Shown: positions 1-8,606 of the stretch, one piece after another | How positions within the stretch are numbered: the stretch's first letter is position 1 | How the letters are laid out: each line of letters opens with the position of its first letter | NCBI GenBank assembly: GCA_028289405.1 | Contig: JANQPP010000115.1 | Span: forward strand, 1-64,000 | Direction: 5' to 3' | DNA: 64,000 bases | Origin: Pirellulales bacterium | GTDB taxonomy: Bacteria > Planctomycetota > Planctomycetia > Pirellulales > JANQPP01 | Notes under the pieces: generated by a model | Told to the model about the DNA's origin: nothing | Databases searched by the model: none | What the model saw: the letters and a program-made list of their open reading frames with translations, nothing else | Translations under genes and position numbers: made by a program

Positions 1-482
1 GCCGGGGGGGCTGGCGTCGTGGCTCGCGGGCTGGTGTTCAATCCACGCGCGATACGGCGTCCTTCTTGCTCCGGAGCTTGCGCTATCGTGCGATGATCTC
101 CCGCGTCTTCCACATCCCGCTTCCAATTGACGAAGATGAGCACTGCGCTAGCCGCCAACGGAATTCCCACCCAAGCCAGGGGAGTGAGCCAGGCGCGGGA
201 ATGGGGCGCCGTTTGAAGGGTTGCGGATGGAGTGATGGCGGAGTCCAGGTCCGCGCCCAGTTCTCGGCGTTCCGCTTCGCGCAGGACGCGCTGAGGGAAA
301 TCGCGGGGCATTGCTTGCCGAGGCAGCCGCTGCATGCTTCGCGATACGAAGCGCAGACTTTCTAGGTCCTGTCGATCGCGCGGACTTTCCCCCAAGCGGC
401 GTTCCGCTTGTTGCATTTCATCAGGCGAAAGGTCGCCGTCGTGATAGCGCTGAATCCATTCCAGCCGTTCTTCTTCTCGCAT
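1..482 (-). CDS. Anti-sigma factor, partial (3' end outside window)
   Basis: An open frame runs leftward from an ATG at 482 to the window edge without a stop, giving about 160 residues. The N-terminal half is short, charged and helical (start MREEERLEWIQRYHDGDLS). One membrane segment follows at about residues 107-122 (WLTPLAWVGIPLAASAVLIF), then a polar region. This is the layout of single-pass anti-sigma factors: a cytoplasmic sigma-binding part, one membrane helix and an outer part. It lies 83 bp downstream of an ECF sigma gene on the same strand, the usual pairing. No zinc-binding HxxxCxxC motif is visible, so it would not be a ZAS-type anti-sigma. The function is inferred from context and topology; the family was not identified. 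Confidence 0.6.
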   Translation of the reverse strand, partial: MREEERLEWIQRYHDGDLSPDEMQQAERRLGESPRDRQDLESLRFVSRSMQRLPRQAMPRDFPQRVLREAERRELGADLDSAITPSATLQTAPHSRAWLTPLAWVGIPLAASAVLIFVNWKRDVEDAGDHRTIAQAPEQEGRRIARGLNTSPRATTPAPP

Positions 483-565
483 GAAACTACCTGGGCATTA
501 TTTTCAGCCTCGCGTCGACATTTTGCCACCAAGTAACCATTCGGCATTCCCGTTTGAAAAAAGAA

Positions 566-1135
566 CTATGGTTCCGAAGCTTTTTCGGGAAGCATGCGGC
601 ACAGTTGTTCTCGAAGTTGCAGCCGCGCGCGACACAACCGGCTGCGAACGGTTCCCAAAGGCAGGTCCAGGATGTCACTGATGGCCTGATAGTCTAGCCC
701 CTCCATTTCCCGCAATAACAAAATCGTGCGGTGGTCCTCTTGTAGCAGGTGCAGGGCCTCTCTTATCAGGGTTACTTCTTCGGCACGCTCGGCTCTCGAA
801 GTGGGAGCATCTTCCGCTTTTGTATATTCTGATCCTTCGGCCGCCGCGCCGTCATCTAAGGAAATAGTCCATTTCTTCCGCCGTAGCCGGCTGTGAGCCA
901 AATTAAAGGCGATACGGTACAACCAAGTATAAAAGCGAGAATGCCCGCGAAAGGTCGCCAGCTTGAGGTAGGCCTGGACAAAAGCCTCTTGAGTGACGTC
1001 CTCCGCGTCTTCGGCGCATTCCACGAAGTGGAAAAGGGTCGTATACAAGCGGTCCTGATACCGCCTGACCAATTCGCCAAACGCGGCGGTTTGGCCGTTC
1101 AAAGTTTCTTCGATTAACTTCTCGTCCGTCTTCAC
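566..1135 (-). CDS. ECF-type RNA polymerase sigma factor
   Basis: 189 residues, the normal length for a group 4 (ECF) sigma factor. Region 2 is at about residues 20-90, with the typical CAEDAEDVTQEAFVQAYLKL and FRGHSRFYTWLYRIAFNLA stretches that bind core polymerase and the -10 element. Region 4 is at about 125-180, with the helix-turn-helix YQAISDILDLPLGTVRSRLC that reads the -35 element. An acidic linker separates them, and there is no SnoaL or other C-terminal extension. The start codon is GTG with an AAGGTG ribosome-binding site nearby. The gene downstream looks like its membrane anti-sigma factor, so it probably answers a cell-surface signal. The regulon cannot be told from this window. 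Confidence 0.93.
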   Translation of the reverse strand: MKTDEKLIEETLNGQTAAFGELVRRYQDRLYTTLFHFVECAEDAEDVTQEAFVQAYLKLATFRGHSRFYTWLYRIAFNLAHSRLRRKKWTISLDDGAAAEGSEYTKAEDAPTSRAERAEEVTLIREALHLLQEDHRTILLLREMEGLDYQAISDILDLPLGTVRSRLCRARLQLREQLCRMLPEKASEP

Positions 1136-1151
1136 AACCGTCGTATCACCT

Positions 1152-1179
1152 TAGACGTCGCTTGGGGACGACGAGTTCC
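1152..1179 (-). promoter_or_regulatory. Possible ECF-type (autoregulatory) promoter
   Basis: On the minus strand GGAACT (1179-1174) is followed after 16 bases by CGTCTA (1157-1152), matching the GGAAC...CGTC pattern of many ECF promoters. It sits just upstream of the ECF sigma gene, as expected for autoregulation. Against it, the predicted transcript start would fall at or inside the ribosome-binding site, leaving only about 10 bases of leader. Confidence 0.3.
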
Positions 1180-1291
1180 CCAAACGGGGGAATTCTCGAC
1201 TGGCCGCAGCATAACTCGTTGATGGGTAAGCATCTGAGGGCATCCGTCAACCATTCGCGGATTTCATTTATCAGCAGGGGCGAATCGCTGC

Positions 1292-2668
1292 TCAGCGCGC
1301 GGAAATCGATGTTTTTTCTTTGGTTTTCGGGGCAGTCTTGCGAGTTGCCACGGGCCGGGGCGGATCCCGCCGCGCGATACTCGGCGAAGTCTCGAAGGAG
1401 ACCTTTCCTGGTGATCGCGATAGCACGAATGCCCATAGTGCGATGCCCGAACAGAATAAGGCGACGCTGATGATTTGCGAGATGCTCAAACCGGTTCCCA
1501 CGATTCCCGGCTCGTCGACGCGGATCTGTTCCAACAAGAAGCGGGAAATCGGGTGCAGCGTGAGGAGCCAGGCCACCAACTCTCCATCTCGTCGGGCCAG
1601 CGGTGTATACGCTAACAAAAACCCACACAGCAGAAACGCGTCCAAGGCGCTGTAGATTTGCACGGGGTGCGCTGGTGAACTGCGGGGGAGAACGGACGGC
1701 ACACTCCAGCGGATAGGACTTGATTTGCCAGCCACGTGCAATTCGACCACGCCTCCTGGAGCCACGGCGTGTAGCAGTACATCCTCCGCCTGCCAGCGAT
1801 TCGTGACGGCATAATTGCCAATCGCCACGATCACATCTCCGGGCTCGATGCCGTTACGCTCGGCAAGCGAACCGGGTTCCACGTGGGATACAGTAGGTCT
1901 GTCTTCCGCGGCGGCAGCTTGCGGGCCAGGCAGGAATTTCATTCCATGCAGATAGACCTCGCCGGTTTGGACTTGATGTCGATGCGGTTCGCTCCCCCAA
2001 GGAAAAGCGACCGCCCAGGGCAAATCGCTCGGGCCGGCGAAACAACAGCCACTCAAAAAGCAGCCGACGCGGCCCACTGCCTGCCCCAAGGCCAGGCTGG
2101 GGGCGATCACATCCGCCAGCGCGAGGGGAGGTAGCCGATGTCGCGCACAAAAAATCAGAAACGCGACCGCTGCTCCAATCAAGCCGCCGAAAACGACGAG
2201 TCCGCCGCTGGTGAAATTCAAGATTTTCACCACGGCATCGAGCAAATTCGTCCCGCGATAGCTCTCCGCGTATTCGATGACATAAAAGGCCCGGGCACCC
2301 AGGATCCCTCCCACCATCAGCCATGTGCCCAAGGAAATTAAGGTATCGGCTGTGAGACCTCGTCGGTTGCCACGCTGGATGGCCAGCCACACGGCGCTCA
2401 CGATGGCGATCAACATCATCACACCGTAGCCGCGAATCGGTAGTCCGGAACCGCCCTCTTCGAGGAACGGGCCGACCCAAGTAATCATGACTCCAACGAT
2501 CGCGGCAGTCACGGCGAAGCTGCTCAAAGCATCCTTTTCGCCTCCTCGTAGGTACCACCTCACGAACCACACGCCGCAGAAAATGCCCCACAAGGCCAGC
2601 AACAGACCGACCCCCAACAGCGGGATTCCGAACAAATCGTGTGGGATATGGAAGAGCGTGCGCCGCAA
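1292..2668 (-). CDS. lgt: Prolipoprotein diacylglyceryl transferase with inserted PDZ domain
   Basis: Integral inner-membrane enzyme that moves diacylglycerol from phosphatidylglycerol to the lipobox cysteine of prolipoproteins. The 458 residues are far above the usual 260-300. Family signatures are present: IRGYGVMMLIA (about 78-88), the GRVGCFLSGCCFAG signature (about 199-212), HPVQIYSA (about 334-341) and RFLLEQIRVDEPG near the C-terminus. Between the signature and HPVQ lies an insert with a PDZ fold pattern (about 258-320: VEPGSLAERNGIEPGDVIVAIG). A C-terminal basic tail ends the protein. The start is TTG with a GGGAGA site about 8 bases upstream. The insert falls in a loop that in Lgt faces the periplasm, so the PDZ domain may bind extracytoplasmic peptides (inference). 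Confidence 0.9.
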   Translation of the reverse strand: MRRTLFHIPHDLFGIPLLGVGLLLALWGIFCGVWFVRWYLRGGEKDALSSFAVTAAIVGVMITWVGPFLEEGGSGLPIRGYGVMMLIAIVSAVWLAIQRGNRRGLTADTLISLGTWLMVGGILGARAFYVIEYAESYRGTNLLDAVVKILNFTSGGLVVFGGLIGAAVAFLIFCARHRLPPLALADVIAPSLALGQAVGRVGCFLSGCCFAGPSDLPWAVAFPWGSEPHRHQVQTGEVYLHGMKFLPGPQAAAAEDRPTVSHVEPGSLAERNGIEPGDVIVAIGNYAVTNRWQAEDVLLHAVAPGGVVELHVAGKSSPIRWSVPSVLPRSSPAHPVQIYSALDAFLLCGFLLAYTPLARRDGELVAWLLTLHPISRFLLEQIRVDEPGIVGTGLSISQIISVALFCSGIALWAFVLSRSPGKVSFETSPSIARRDPPRPVATRKTAPKTKEKTSISAR

Positions 2669-2774
2669 TAGAGATCTCCCGGACTATTGAACGGGGCCAT
2701 CTGCCCAAAGCGGAAAAGTTGGTTCCTACAGACGTTTCATTCTACGCCATGTCTCGCAAGAATAGCCAAATCGC

Positions 2775-2799
2775 CTCGCCAACCAAAGGCGAGTCTTTT
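2775..2799. terminator. Hairpin between panC and lgt
   Basis: CTCGCC-AACCAAA-GGCGAG is followed on the plus strand by TCTTTT. The T-run suits a plus-strand transcript, yet the neighbours are on the minus strand. On the minus strand the stem is intact but the T-run is weak. It may attenuate panC-to-lgt readthrough. Confidence 0.3.
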
Positions 2800-2843
2800 C
2801 ATGGGCCGTAGCGGCCCTTATGCGAACGCTCGCCCCACCGAAG

Positions 2844-3746
2844 TCAACTCGGGAGAGATTCCGGCATCTCTAGGAAGGCGTTGTCGATCAGCCGGGTCTT
2901 CCCCACGCGAGCGGCAACCAACGCGATGACGCGAGTGTCAATTTGCTCAACCGGTTGCAGCGTCTCTGGATCCGCGATCACGACATAATCGACCTGCACC
3001 AGCGGTGAAGCGATCAAGGTCTGCTCCATGTGCGTTAGCACTTCCGCGGAACTTCGTATTCCCTGGCCTACCAATTCCTCCCCTTTTTTCAGGCAGCGCG
3101 ATAACTGTAGCGCTGCTTGCCGTTCGTCGTGAGACAAGTACGCGTTCCGCGAGCTCATCGCCAAGCCGTCCGCTTCCCGGACAATGGGACAAACGCGGAT
3201 TTGAACTGGCACGTGCAGGTCTTTCACCATCCGCCGGATGACCAGGGTTTGTTGATAGTCTTTTTGACCGAAGTAGGCGACGTTCGCCGGGGCGACCTGG
3301 AACAGCTTGAGCACGACCGTGGCCACACCGCGAAAATGCGTGGGCCGGCTGGCCCCTTCCCACTGTAGTGAAATCTCTTCCACTTCCACGTATGTGGAAA
3401 ATCCGGGCGGGTACATCTCTGGGGGAGATGGAGCGAATATGGCCTCGACACCATACGGCGCTAGCAGGTCCAGGTCGGACTGCAAATCACGTGGATACTT
3501 CTCGAAATCCTCCGCCGGGCCAAACTGCGTGGGATTGACGAAAATGGTCACCACGCAGGCATCGCACTCTTCCCGCGCGGCCCGCACCAGACTGAGGTGT
3601 CCCTCATGCAGTGCCCCCATGGTGGGGACCAGGCCGATTTTTTTGCCTGCCCTTTGCGCGGATTGGACCCATTCCCGCATGGCTTCGCATTGCGAGATGA
3701 TGCGAGGAGTTTGAGAATCGAGATAGAAAGCCGTTTCTCGCGACAT
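2844..3746 (-). CDS. panC: Pantothenate synthetase
   Basis: ATP-dependent ligation of pantoate and beta-alanine to pantothenate, the last step of vitamin B5 synthesis, in the cytoplasm. 300 residues from the chosen start, close to the family norm of about 280-300. Signatures in order: PTMGALHEGHLSLVRAA (nucleotide-binding HxGH), VNPTQFGPAEDFEKYPR (pantoate site), FGQKDYQQ and DGLAMSSRNAYLS (KMSKS-like). ATG 3746 has a GGAG site 6 bases upstream and was preferred to the in-frame start at 3767, which has no such site. It follows folK with a 39-bp gap, giving a cofactor-synthesis pair for folate and pantothenate. All active-site motifs look intact. Confidence 0.97.
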   Translation of the reverse strand: MSRETAFYLDSQTPRIISQCEAMREWVQSAQRAGKKIGLVPTMGALHEGHLSLVRAAREECDACVVTIFVNPTQFGPAEDFEKYPRDLQSDLDLLAPYGVEAIFAPSPPEMYPPGFSTYVEVEEISLQWEGASRPTHFRGVATVVLKLFQVAPANVAYFGQKDYQQTLVIRRMVKDLHVPVQIRVCPIVREADGLAMSSRNAYLSHDERQAALQLSRCLKKGEELVGQGIRSSAEVLTHMEQTLIASPLVQVDYVVIADPETLQPVEQIDTRVIALVAARVGKTRLIDNAFLEMPESLPS

Positions 3747-3785
3747 GTTATGCTCCGCCGCCCGCACGTTCGTTTCAAAACGATT

Positions 3786-4721
3786 CTAACGCATGGCCTG
3801 GATGGCGGCAGCCAACTCATGTTCCATGGCCTCCGACGACATCTGGTCAGTACGCAGCCGGAGATAAGGTCCGCCATGTTTTGCCGCGAGCTGCCGCCAG
3901 ACAGGGATCGTTTCCACTTGGGGCACGGATCCCAGGTGCGGTTGTTCACTTGTCGCCGCATGCTCCGCATCCAAGATGACGAGCAGACGTGGTTCAAGGT
4001 CTGGCAACTCACGCCACCAATCATCGCTGAGGAAACCCTCCAGCGACGTGCGGGCCAGGTCACTGAGAAGCTGAGCCGCGTGAGTCCTGGATTCTGCGTG
4101 GATACGACGCGAATCCGCCACATCGTGAGGCGCGTCATGGGTTCCACTCAGCGAACCGGAACGGAAGACCAATGGCAACGAGAGCTGGTCGGCGGCACGT
4201 GCGGCCAACTTGTGGCGAGTCCTCACGTCACCACCGGTGAGGGCAACATACGGCGGGCGAGTCCGCAAGATCTCCGCGATGCGGCCGATCTCCGCCTGGC
4301 ACACGGGATGAAGCACGTCTCGGCCCACGTCTTGCGCCGGTTCCATCACGAAACGGCGAAAGGTCATGCGAGGATGCGGCAACTCCAACTCCGGTTCATT
4401 CAAAGCCAACTCGTCGTAGGTCAATAGATCCAAATCGACCGTGCGTGGTCCCCACCGCTCCAGCCGAGTACGCCCCAACGTTTGCTCCACGTGGAGCAAG
4501 TGGTTCAAGAGGGCTTCTGGTGAGAGCGTGGAACGTACTCTCCAGACGGCATTCAAGAATTCGCCTTGGCCCGGCGAGCCGCCAATGGGGGCGGTCGCGT
4601 GTAAGCCGCTTTGAGCTTCCATCTGGATCTCGACATGTGCGGCAACGTCCGCCGCCGCGGCGCGCAATTGGGCGGCGCGATCTCCCAAATTCGATCCGGC
4701 GGCAATCAGACACGTGGCCAT
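3786..4721 (-). CDS. folK: HPPK (FolK) fused to a degenerate nucleoside-kinase-like domain
   Basis: Residues 1-160 are 6-hydroxymethyl-7,8-dihydropterin pyrophosphokinase, which activates the pterin for folate synthesis: AAGSNLGDR, GGSPGQGEFLNAVW, RWGPRTVDLDLLTYDE and LPHPRMTFRRFVMEP are all present. The protein is 311 residues against the usual 160. The extra 150 residues (PYVALTGGDVRTRHKLAARAA, EGFLSDDWWRELP, LLVILDAEH, GPYLRLRTDQ) have the order of strands and helices of P-loop deoxynucleoside kinases. The expected GxxGxGKS loop is replaced by GGDVRTRHK, with neither the GK pair nor the Ser/Thr. The tail is therefore probably not an active kinase. The kinase relation rests on pattern only; the FolK call is firm. 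Confidence 0.92.
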   Translation of the reverse strand: MATCLIAAGSNLGDRAAQLRAAAADVAAHVEIQMEAQSGLHATAPIGGSPGQGEFLNAVWRVRSTLSPEALLNHLLHVEQTLGRTRLERWGPRTVDLDLLTYDELALNEPELELPHPRMTFRRFVMEPAQDVGRDVLHPVCQAEIGRIAEILRTRPPYVALTGGDVRTRHKLAARAADQLSLPLVFRSGSLSGTHDAPHDVADSRRIHAESRTHAAQLLSDLARTSLEGFLSDDWWRELPDLEPRLLVILDAEHAATSEQPHLGSVPQVETIPVWRQLAAKHGGPYLRLRTDQMSSEAMEHELAAAIQAMR

Positions 4722-4778
4722 TTGTTTTCGATTTGCGGCATGGCCGGCAAATGTTTGGTTTTCACTGTAGTCAATACG

Positions 4779-6278
4779 TCATGTTGCCTGCGTGATCGCA
4801 GCGGAACGCCACCAGCGCCGTAACTCCACGATTTGCGAATACGAACATGCCAGATACAACGCCCCACCCAGAGCCACACACGCGATCAGTCTTACCAGGG
4901 GCGATACATTGAGGAGAACCGTATTTCGCGCGACGTACAACCCACTTGCCATCAGCGCCGAAGCTAGCAGTGGCTGTGTGGCAGCCCTCCGCAGTTCGGC
5001 GAATCCGACACCGGTCGCATTCCGGATCGCGACATACCAAAGTCCGACGATCAGCGTGATCCATACCAGAGCATACACCTGTGACAGCGTGATGAGTGCC
5101 TGGGTGACCGAGGGCTCAGTGAATACGCTCCAGCCCCAAATCGCCAGATAAACCGTCAACAAAATACCCGCCGAAATGCCGGAAGCCCAAAACTGCCGGT
5201 CGGAGCGCCCCGAAGCAGCCAGGGCGTAACCGGAGAGGATCACCATCCCATGCGCGGGAATCGCCAGCGCGAGACAGGACAACAGCACCCCGGCGGTGGC
5301 CCATTCGTTTCCTCCTAGCACGAGCATCACATCCTGTCCCACGAAAAACAATCCAACTCCGGCGGGAATCAAGAGTGCCGCGACGAAACGATAAAAGCCC
5401 GATGCAAATCGTAAGAATTCGTCCTCACCAGGCTGTGTGCGGGACAGGGAAGACAACACCATGCTGGTCAGTGGCGTTGTCAACAAATAGACCGGCTTCA
5501 GCATGAAGTTGAAGGCTTGGCTGTACAGGCCGAGGGCCCGCTCACCGGCCCATACGCCCACGATGATTTTGTCCACGTTGTTCGTCAAAAACGTAGTCAG
5601 CCCCGAAAGGGCGAAAAACCGCGCGAAACTTTGGCTGCCCTGAATGTCGGCCGTGGTCGAGATGCGGGCCGGGCGCCAGGAGTGCAGCCGCCAGCCCAGC
5701 ACCGCCAGTGCGGCGAACTCGACGTATTGCCCGGCCACCAGTGCCCAGACATCCCGACGCCACAGCGCGGTGAGGATCGCCGTCGCACCTCCGGCAACTT
5801 GGGCGACTAGCCGCGTACCGGCTAGTTGGCTCAGCCGCACATCCCGCTCCAGCAGCGCCAGATGAAAACTGCCCAGCGTGGCTACAAGCGTCGTTCCTCC
5901 CAAGGCCGGCACAAGCTTCCATAGTTCCGGTTGTCCGTACATCCAGGCCCACAGCGGCGTCACTCCGATCACCAGCGCCGTGGCCCAGGTCCCGCTCGCG
6001 AGGTTCCGACGAAAAAGCGCCTGCGCCGCCTCGTCAGGCAGCGTGGCTCGCTGAACGAGCGCCGCATGCCAGCCCTGCGTCGGCATGAGCCGGGACAGCA
6101 AGAGCAGCGGCACGACCATGAAAAACAGCCCGTAGGCATCTGGTCCCACTAGGCGGTACATCACCGCCAAGACGCCCAAGGAGACGACCTGTGAAGCGAA
6201 TTGAATCCACGCGATCGCCCGCGATTGCCGCGCGACTGTCGACTGTAATGGCGAGTCTGTGGAGGAAAACGTCATCAA
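4779..6278 (-). CDS. Polysaccharide flippase (Wzx/oligosaccharide exporter family)
   Basis: 499 residues, almost wholly hydrophobic, with about 12-14 membrane helices, the size and layout of Wzx/WzxC-like exporters that flip lipid-linked sugar units across the inner membrane. The N-terminal segment (IAWIQFASQVVSLGVLAVMY, RLVGPDAYGLFFMVVPLLLL) and the later NNVDKIIVGVWAGERALGLY stretch are typical of the polysaccharide biosynthesis family. The open frame begins TTG-ATG and either codon could be the start; no strong ribosome-binding site is seen. It is the last gene on this strand before a 217-bp gap that separates it from tadC. No glycosyltransferases lie nearby, so the substrate is unknown. 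Confidence 0.87.
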   Translation of the reverse strand: MMTFSSTDSPLQSTVARQSRAIAWIQFASQVVSLGVLAVMYRLVGPDAYGLFFMVVPLLLLSRLMPTQGWHAALVQRATLPDEAAQALFRRNLASGTWATALVIGVTPLWAWMYGQPELWKLVPALGGTTLVATLGSFHLALLERDVRLSQLAGTRLVAQVAGGATAILTALWRRDVWALVAGQYVEFAALAVLGWRLHSWRPARISTTADIQGSQSFARFFALSGLTTFLTNNVDKIIVGVWAGERALGLYSQAFNFMLKPVYLLTTPLTSMVLSSLSRTQPGEDEFLRFASGFYRFVAALLIPAGVGLFFVGQDVMLVLGGNEWATAGVLLSCLALAIPAHGMVILSGYALAASGRSDRQFWASGISAGILLTVYLAIWGWSVFTEPSVTQALITLSQVYALVWITLIVGLWYVAIRNATGVGFAELRRAATQPLLASALMASGLYVARNTVLLNVSPLVRLIACVALGGALYLACSYSQIVELRRWWRSAAITQAT

Positions 6279-6495
6279 CGAGTCGCGACGGGTTCAGGGG
6301 CCTGACCGCGAAACCGTTACGCCTGAAGGTTTCCGGGACGCCGCCAGCATACGTGCGGGTGCGTGTGGCGAGAAGGTGGGTTGCGGGAGGGAAAAGCGAA
6401 ACCCTCCGTGGTGGCACCGCGAATCCATCGGCAGGCGAGCTTGGCGGTAGCCGAATTATGACCACGCGAAATCCGGCAGCCGACGTCCTTGCCGC

Positions 6496-7551
6496 CTATT
6501 GATTGAGGTTGTCGAGCGTGTCGAAGATGCTCTGGGTGTTCAGAAATTCGTTGCCGACCAGTGCGCTGTTTTCATTAACCGGCGACAGGAAATGCTGAAG
6601 CTCGAGCATGGCCGGGCCGATGAGCAAAATGAGCGCCGCTGGTGCGAAGCAGAATAAAAGCGGCAACACGAGTTTCACCGGCGTTTTGTTGGCTTGCTTG
6701 GTCGCCTGCTGCCGGCGGGCGGTGCGGAGCCTGTCCGCATGATCGTGCAGTGATCCCGCCAACCGCGTGCCCAGTTTGTCTCCGCGGGTCAGCAGCGAGG
6801 CCAACTGCCGGATCTCCGGAAGTTCAACGCGGGCAGCGAAGTCCGCCAAGGCTTGCCGCAATGAGCCGATTTCGGCCTGCCGCCTGAGGATCAAAAGTTC
6901 TTGAGCTAGCTCAGGATACTGGGGCAGGTGCGTGGAGACGTATGCCAGGCTGGGGCTAAGTGGAAGACCGCCGCCTACGCACATGCTTAGCATGTCGAGG
7001 GTGTCGGGCAATCCACGACGGATCGCCCGGCGGCGCTTCGCCCGCCGTAACCAAACATAAAAACGGGGCCCGACGGAAAGCCCCGCCGCCACGATACCCC
7101 CCGTGAGCAAGATGCGGTAGGTCGCGTCACGGTCCGCGAGCACGGCAAAAATGCCGCTAACTACCAGGGGCACGGCCAACAACAAGAACCGGGCGGCGTA
7201 GATCCAACTCGCCGCGTGCGGATCATAGATACCCGCCGAACGGAGCAGCTTGTGAAACTGCCGTTTTTCCTTCGCCGATTCGGGAATCTGTGCCGCCAAT
7301 GCGTCGCGGAGGTCCGGCGAGATCACCTTTTCCGCTTGATTCGAGGTTTGTCCGGGATCGGGCCACAGGTGCGCCATTCGTCCGTCCAACGAATCCGGAG
7401 ACCGGACGACGTGGCGGAGAACGAGCCAGGCGGCCAGGCTGGCCAAGGCGAAGATGGCCAGCGGCGCTGCCCACGCCAAGTTGTAGCTTGCCGACAGACC
7501 GGAAAACCACTCCTGCCAAGCGGCGGGTTCGATGAAGTTTCCAATCGACAT
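6496..7551 (-). CDS. tadC: Tad pilus inner-membrane platform protein TadC
   Basis: Type II secretion F-domain protein that forms the inner-membrane platform of Tad/Flp pili with TadB. 351 residues. Membrane helices lie near the N-terminus (about 25-47), at about 125-180 in two segments, and near the C-terminus (LVLPLLFCFAPAALILLIGP). The cytoplasmic T2SSF core lies at about 185-290 (RRGLPDTLDMLSMCVGGGLPLSPSLAYV ... RLAGSLHDHADRLRTARRQQ, in two parts). ATG 7551 has a GGGAG site 8 bases upstream. It follows tadB by 54 bp and is the last tad gene of the cluster. Confidence 0.92.
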   Translation of the reverse strand: MSIGNFIEPAAWQEWFSGLSASYNLAWAAPLAIFALASLAAWLVLRHVVRSPDSLDGRMAHLWPDPGQTSNQAEKVISPDLRDALAAQIPESAKEKRQFHKLLRSAGIYDPHAASWIYAARFLLLAVPLVVSGIFAVLADRDATYRILLTGGIVAAGLSVGPRFYVWLRRAKRRRAIRRGLPDTLDMLSMCVGGGLPLSPSLAYVSTHLPQYPELAQELLILRRQAEIGSLRQALADFAARVELPEIRQLASLLTRGDKLGTRLAGSLHDHADRLRTARRQQATKQANKTPVKLVLPLLFCFAPAALILLIGPAMLELQHFLSPVNENSALVGNEFLNTQSIFDTLDNLNQ

Positions 7552-7605
7552 CTCGTGAACTCCCCGTGTTCGCGGACGCGTGTCGCTACTGTATCACGCC
7601 GCGAT

Positions 7606-8547
7606 CTAGTAACTGACTCGCAAAATCCGCCAGACCCAAAAAGCACCCAAGCATTGCAGCACAACGGCCATGGCAATCAGCGTGATGCCAAATTCGTGAT
7701 TGAGCAGCACTCGCTGGTAGTCGGGCTGAATCCAGCCCAGCAGCACGACGCCCAACAGCGAACCGGCTACGAGGCCGATCGCCGACAACCGGCTTCCGGC
7801 ACTGACGGCGCGGAGGTGGTCCAACAGCCCCTGCCGGTCTTGCGCGGCCCCGGCGAGCCGCGACGTGAGTGCCGGCAAGTTGCCGCCGGTCTGCTGGTGT
7901 ACCAGCCCCGCGGTGGCGAACACGCGCAACTCGGGGAGCGGCACGCGACGCGCCATGCGGTCCAGCACATTCACCGCAGAATGTCCCAATTGCAATTGCC
8001 GCGCACAGATTCCGAATTCTTTTCCCAAGGGTCCCGACAATTCTTGCTGCACCAGTTCCGCGGCCTGTTGCATACTTTGTCCGCCACGGAGGGCATCGGC
8101 CACGATCTCCAACGCCTCGGGGAGCTGGCGCTGCATGCGGGACATCCGCCAGGAGCGCCGCGCCATCCACCACAAGAGAGGGATGCTGCTTCCAGTGAGC
8201 ATGCCGAAGCCTGCCAAGAGCGTGGATCCCCCAAACACCAAGGGAAACCCGCCACCGATCAATCCGGCGGCGCACACGAGCAGCAATGCCGTGCTGGTGG
8301 AAAGACTGCTGCCGGTAGATTCCACCAGCCGCGTGAACCATTGATCGAGCGACGAACCCGACTGACGCTTGGCCAGAACGGTGTTGATCTCTTCGGAAAG
8401 TCCCAGTTGTCCCAGGCGTCTTTTCCAGAGCTCGTTGCGGCGCACGACGATGTCCCGTGCCAACAGGCACACGGCCGCGAAAGCACACGCCGACGCGGCG
8501 AACGCGGCGATCATCATCAGGAACATGCCAGTCGAGATCTGATTCAT
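7606..8547 (-). CDS. tadB: Tad pilus inner-membrane platform protein TadB
   Basis: T2SSF-domain partner of TadC, 313 residues from the chosen start. An N-terminal membrane helix (FLMMIAAFAASACAFAAVCL) and paired helices at about 78-120 precede the T2SSF core (ALEIVADALRGGQSMQQAAE, then LPALTSRLAGAAQDRQGLLD), and C-terminal helices follow. ATG 8547 was chosen over an in-frame TTG at 8598 because an AGG site lies 9 bases upstream and the membrane helix then starts at once. It lies 59 bp after tadA in the same transcription direction. Confidence 0.92.
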   Translation of the reverse strand: MNQISTGMFLMMIAAFAASACAFAAVCLLARDIVVRRNELWKRRLGQLGLSEEINTVLAKRQSGSSLDQWFTRLVESTGSSLSTSTALLLVCAAGLIGGGFPLVFGGSTLLAGFGMLTGSSIPLLWWMARRSWRMSRMQRQLPEALEIVADALRGGQSMQQAAELVQQELSGPLGKEFGICARQLQLGHSAVNVLDRMARRVPLPELRVFATAGLVHQQTGGNLPALTSRLAGAAQDRQGLLDHLRAVSAGSRLSAIGLVAGSLLGVVLLGWIQPDYQRVLLNHEFGITLIAMAVVLQCLGAFWVWRILRVSY

Positions 8548-8606
8548 GATGCGTTGATACCTGGCTCGATTCAGGAATGAAGTCCTTCTCCGCGGCAATT
8601 CTTCGA

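Noticed and set aside
7216-8580. 454-codon plus-strand frame opposite tadC and tadB
   Set aside because: It is the antisense of two clear Tad genes, rich in Gln/His/Arg as expected for a high-GC shadow frame, with no motif.
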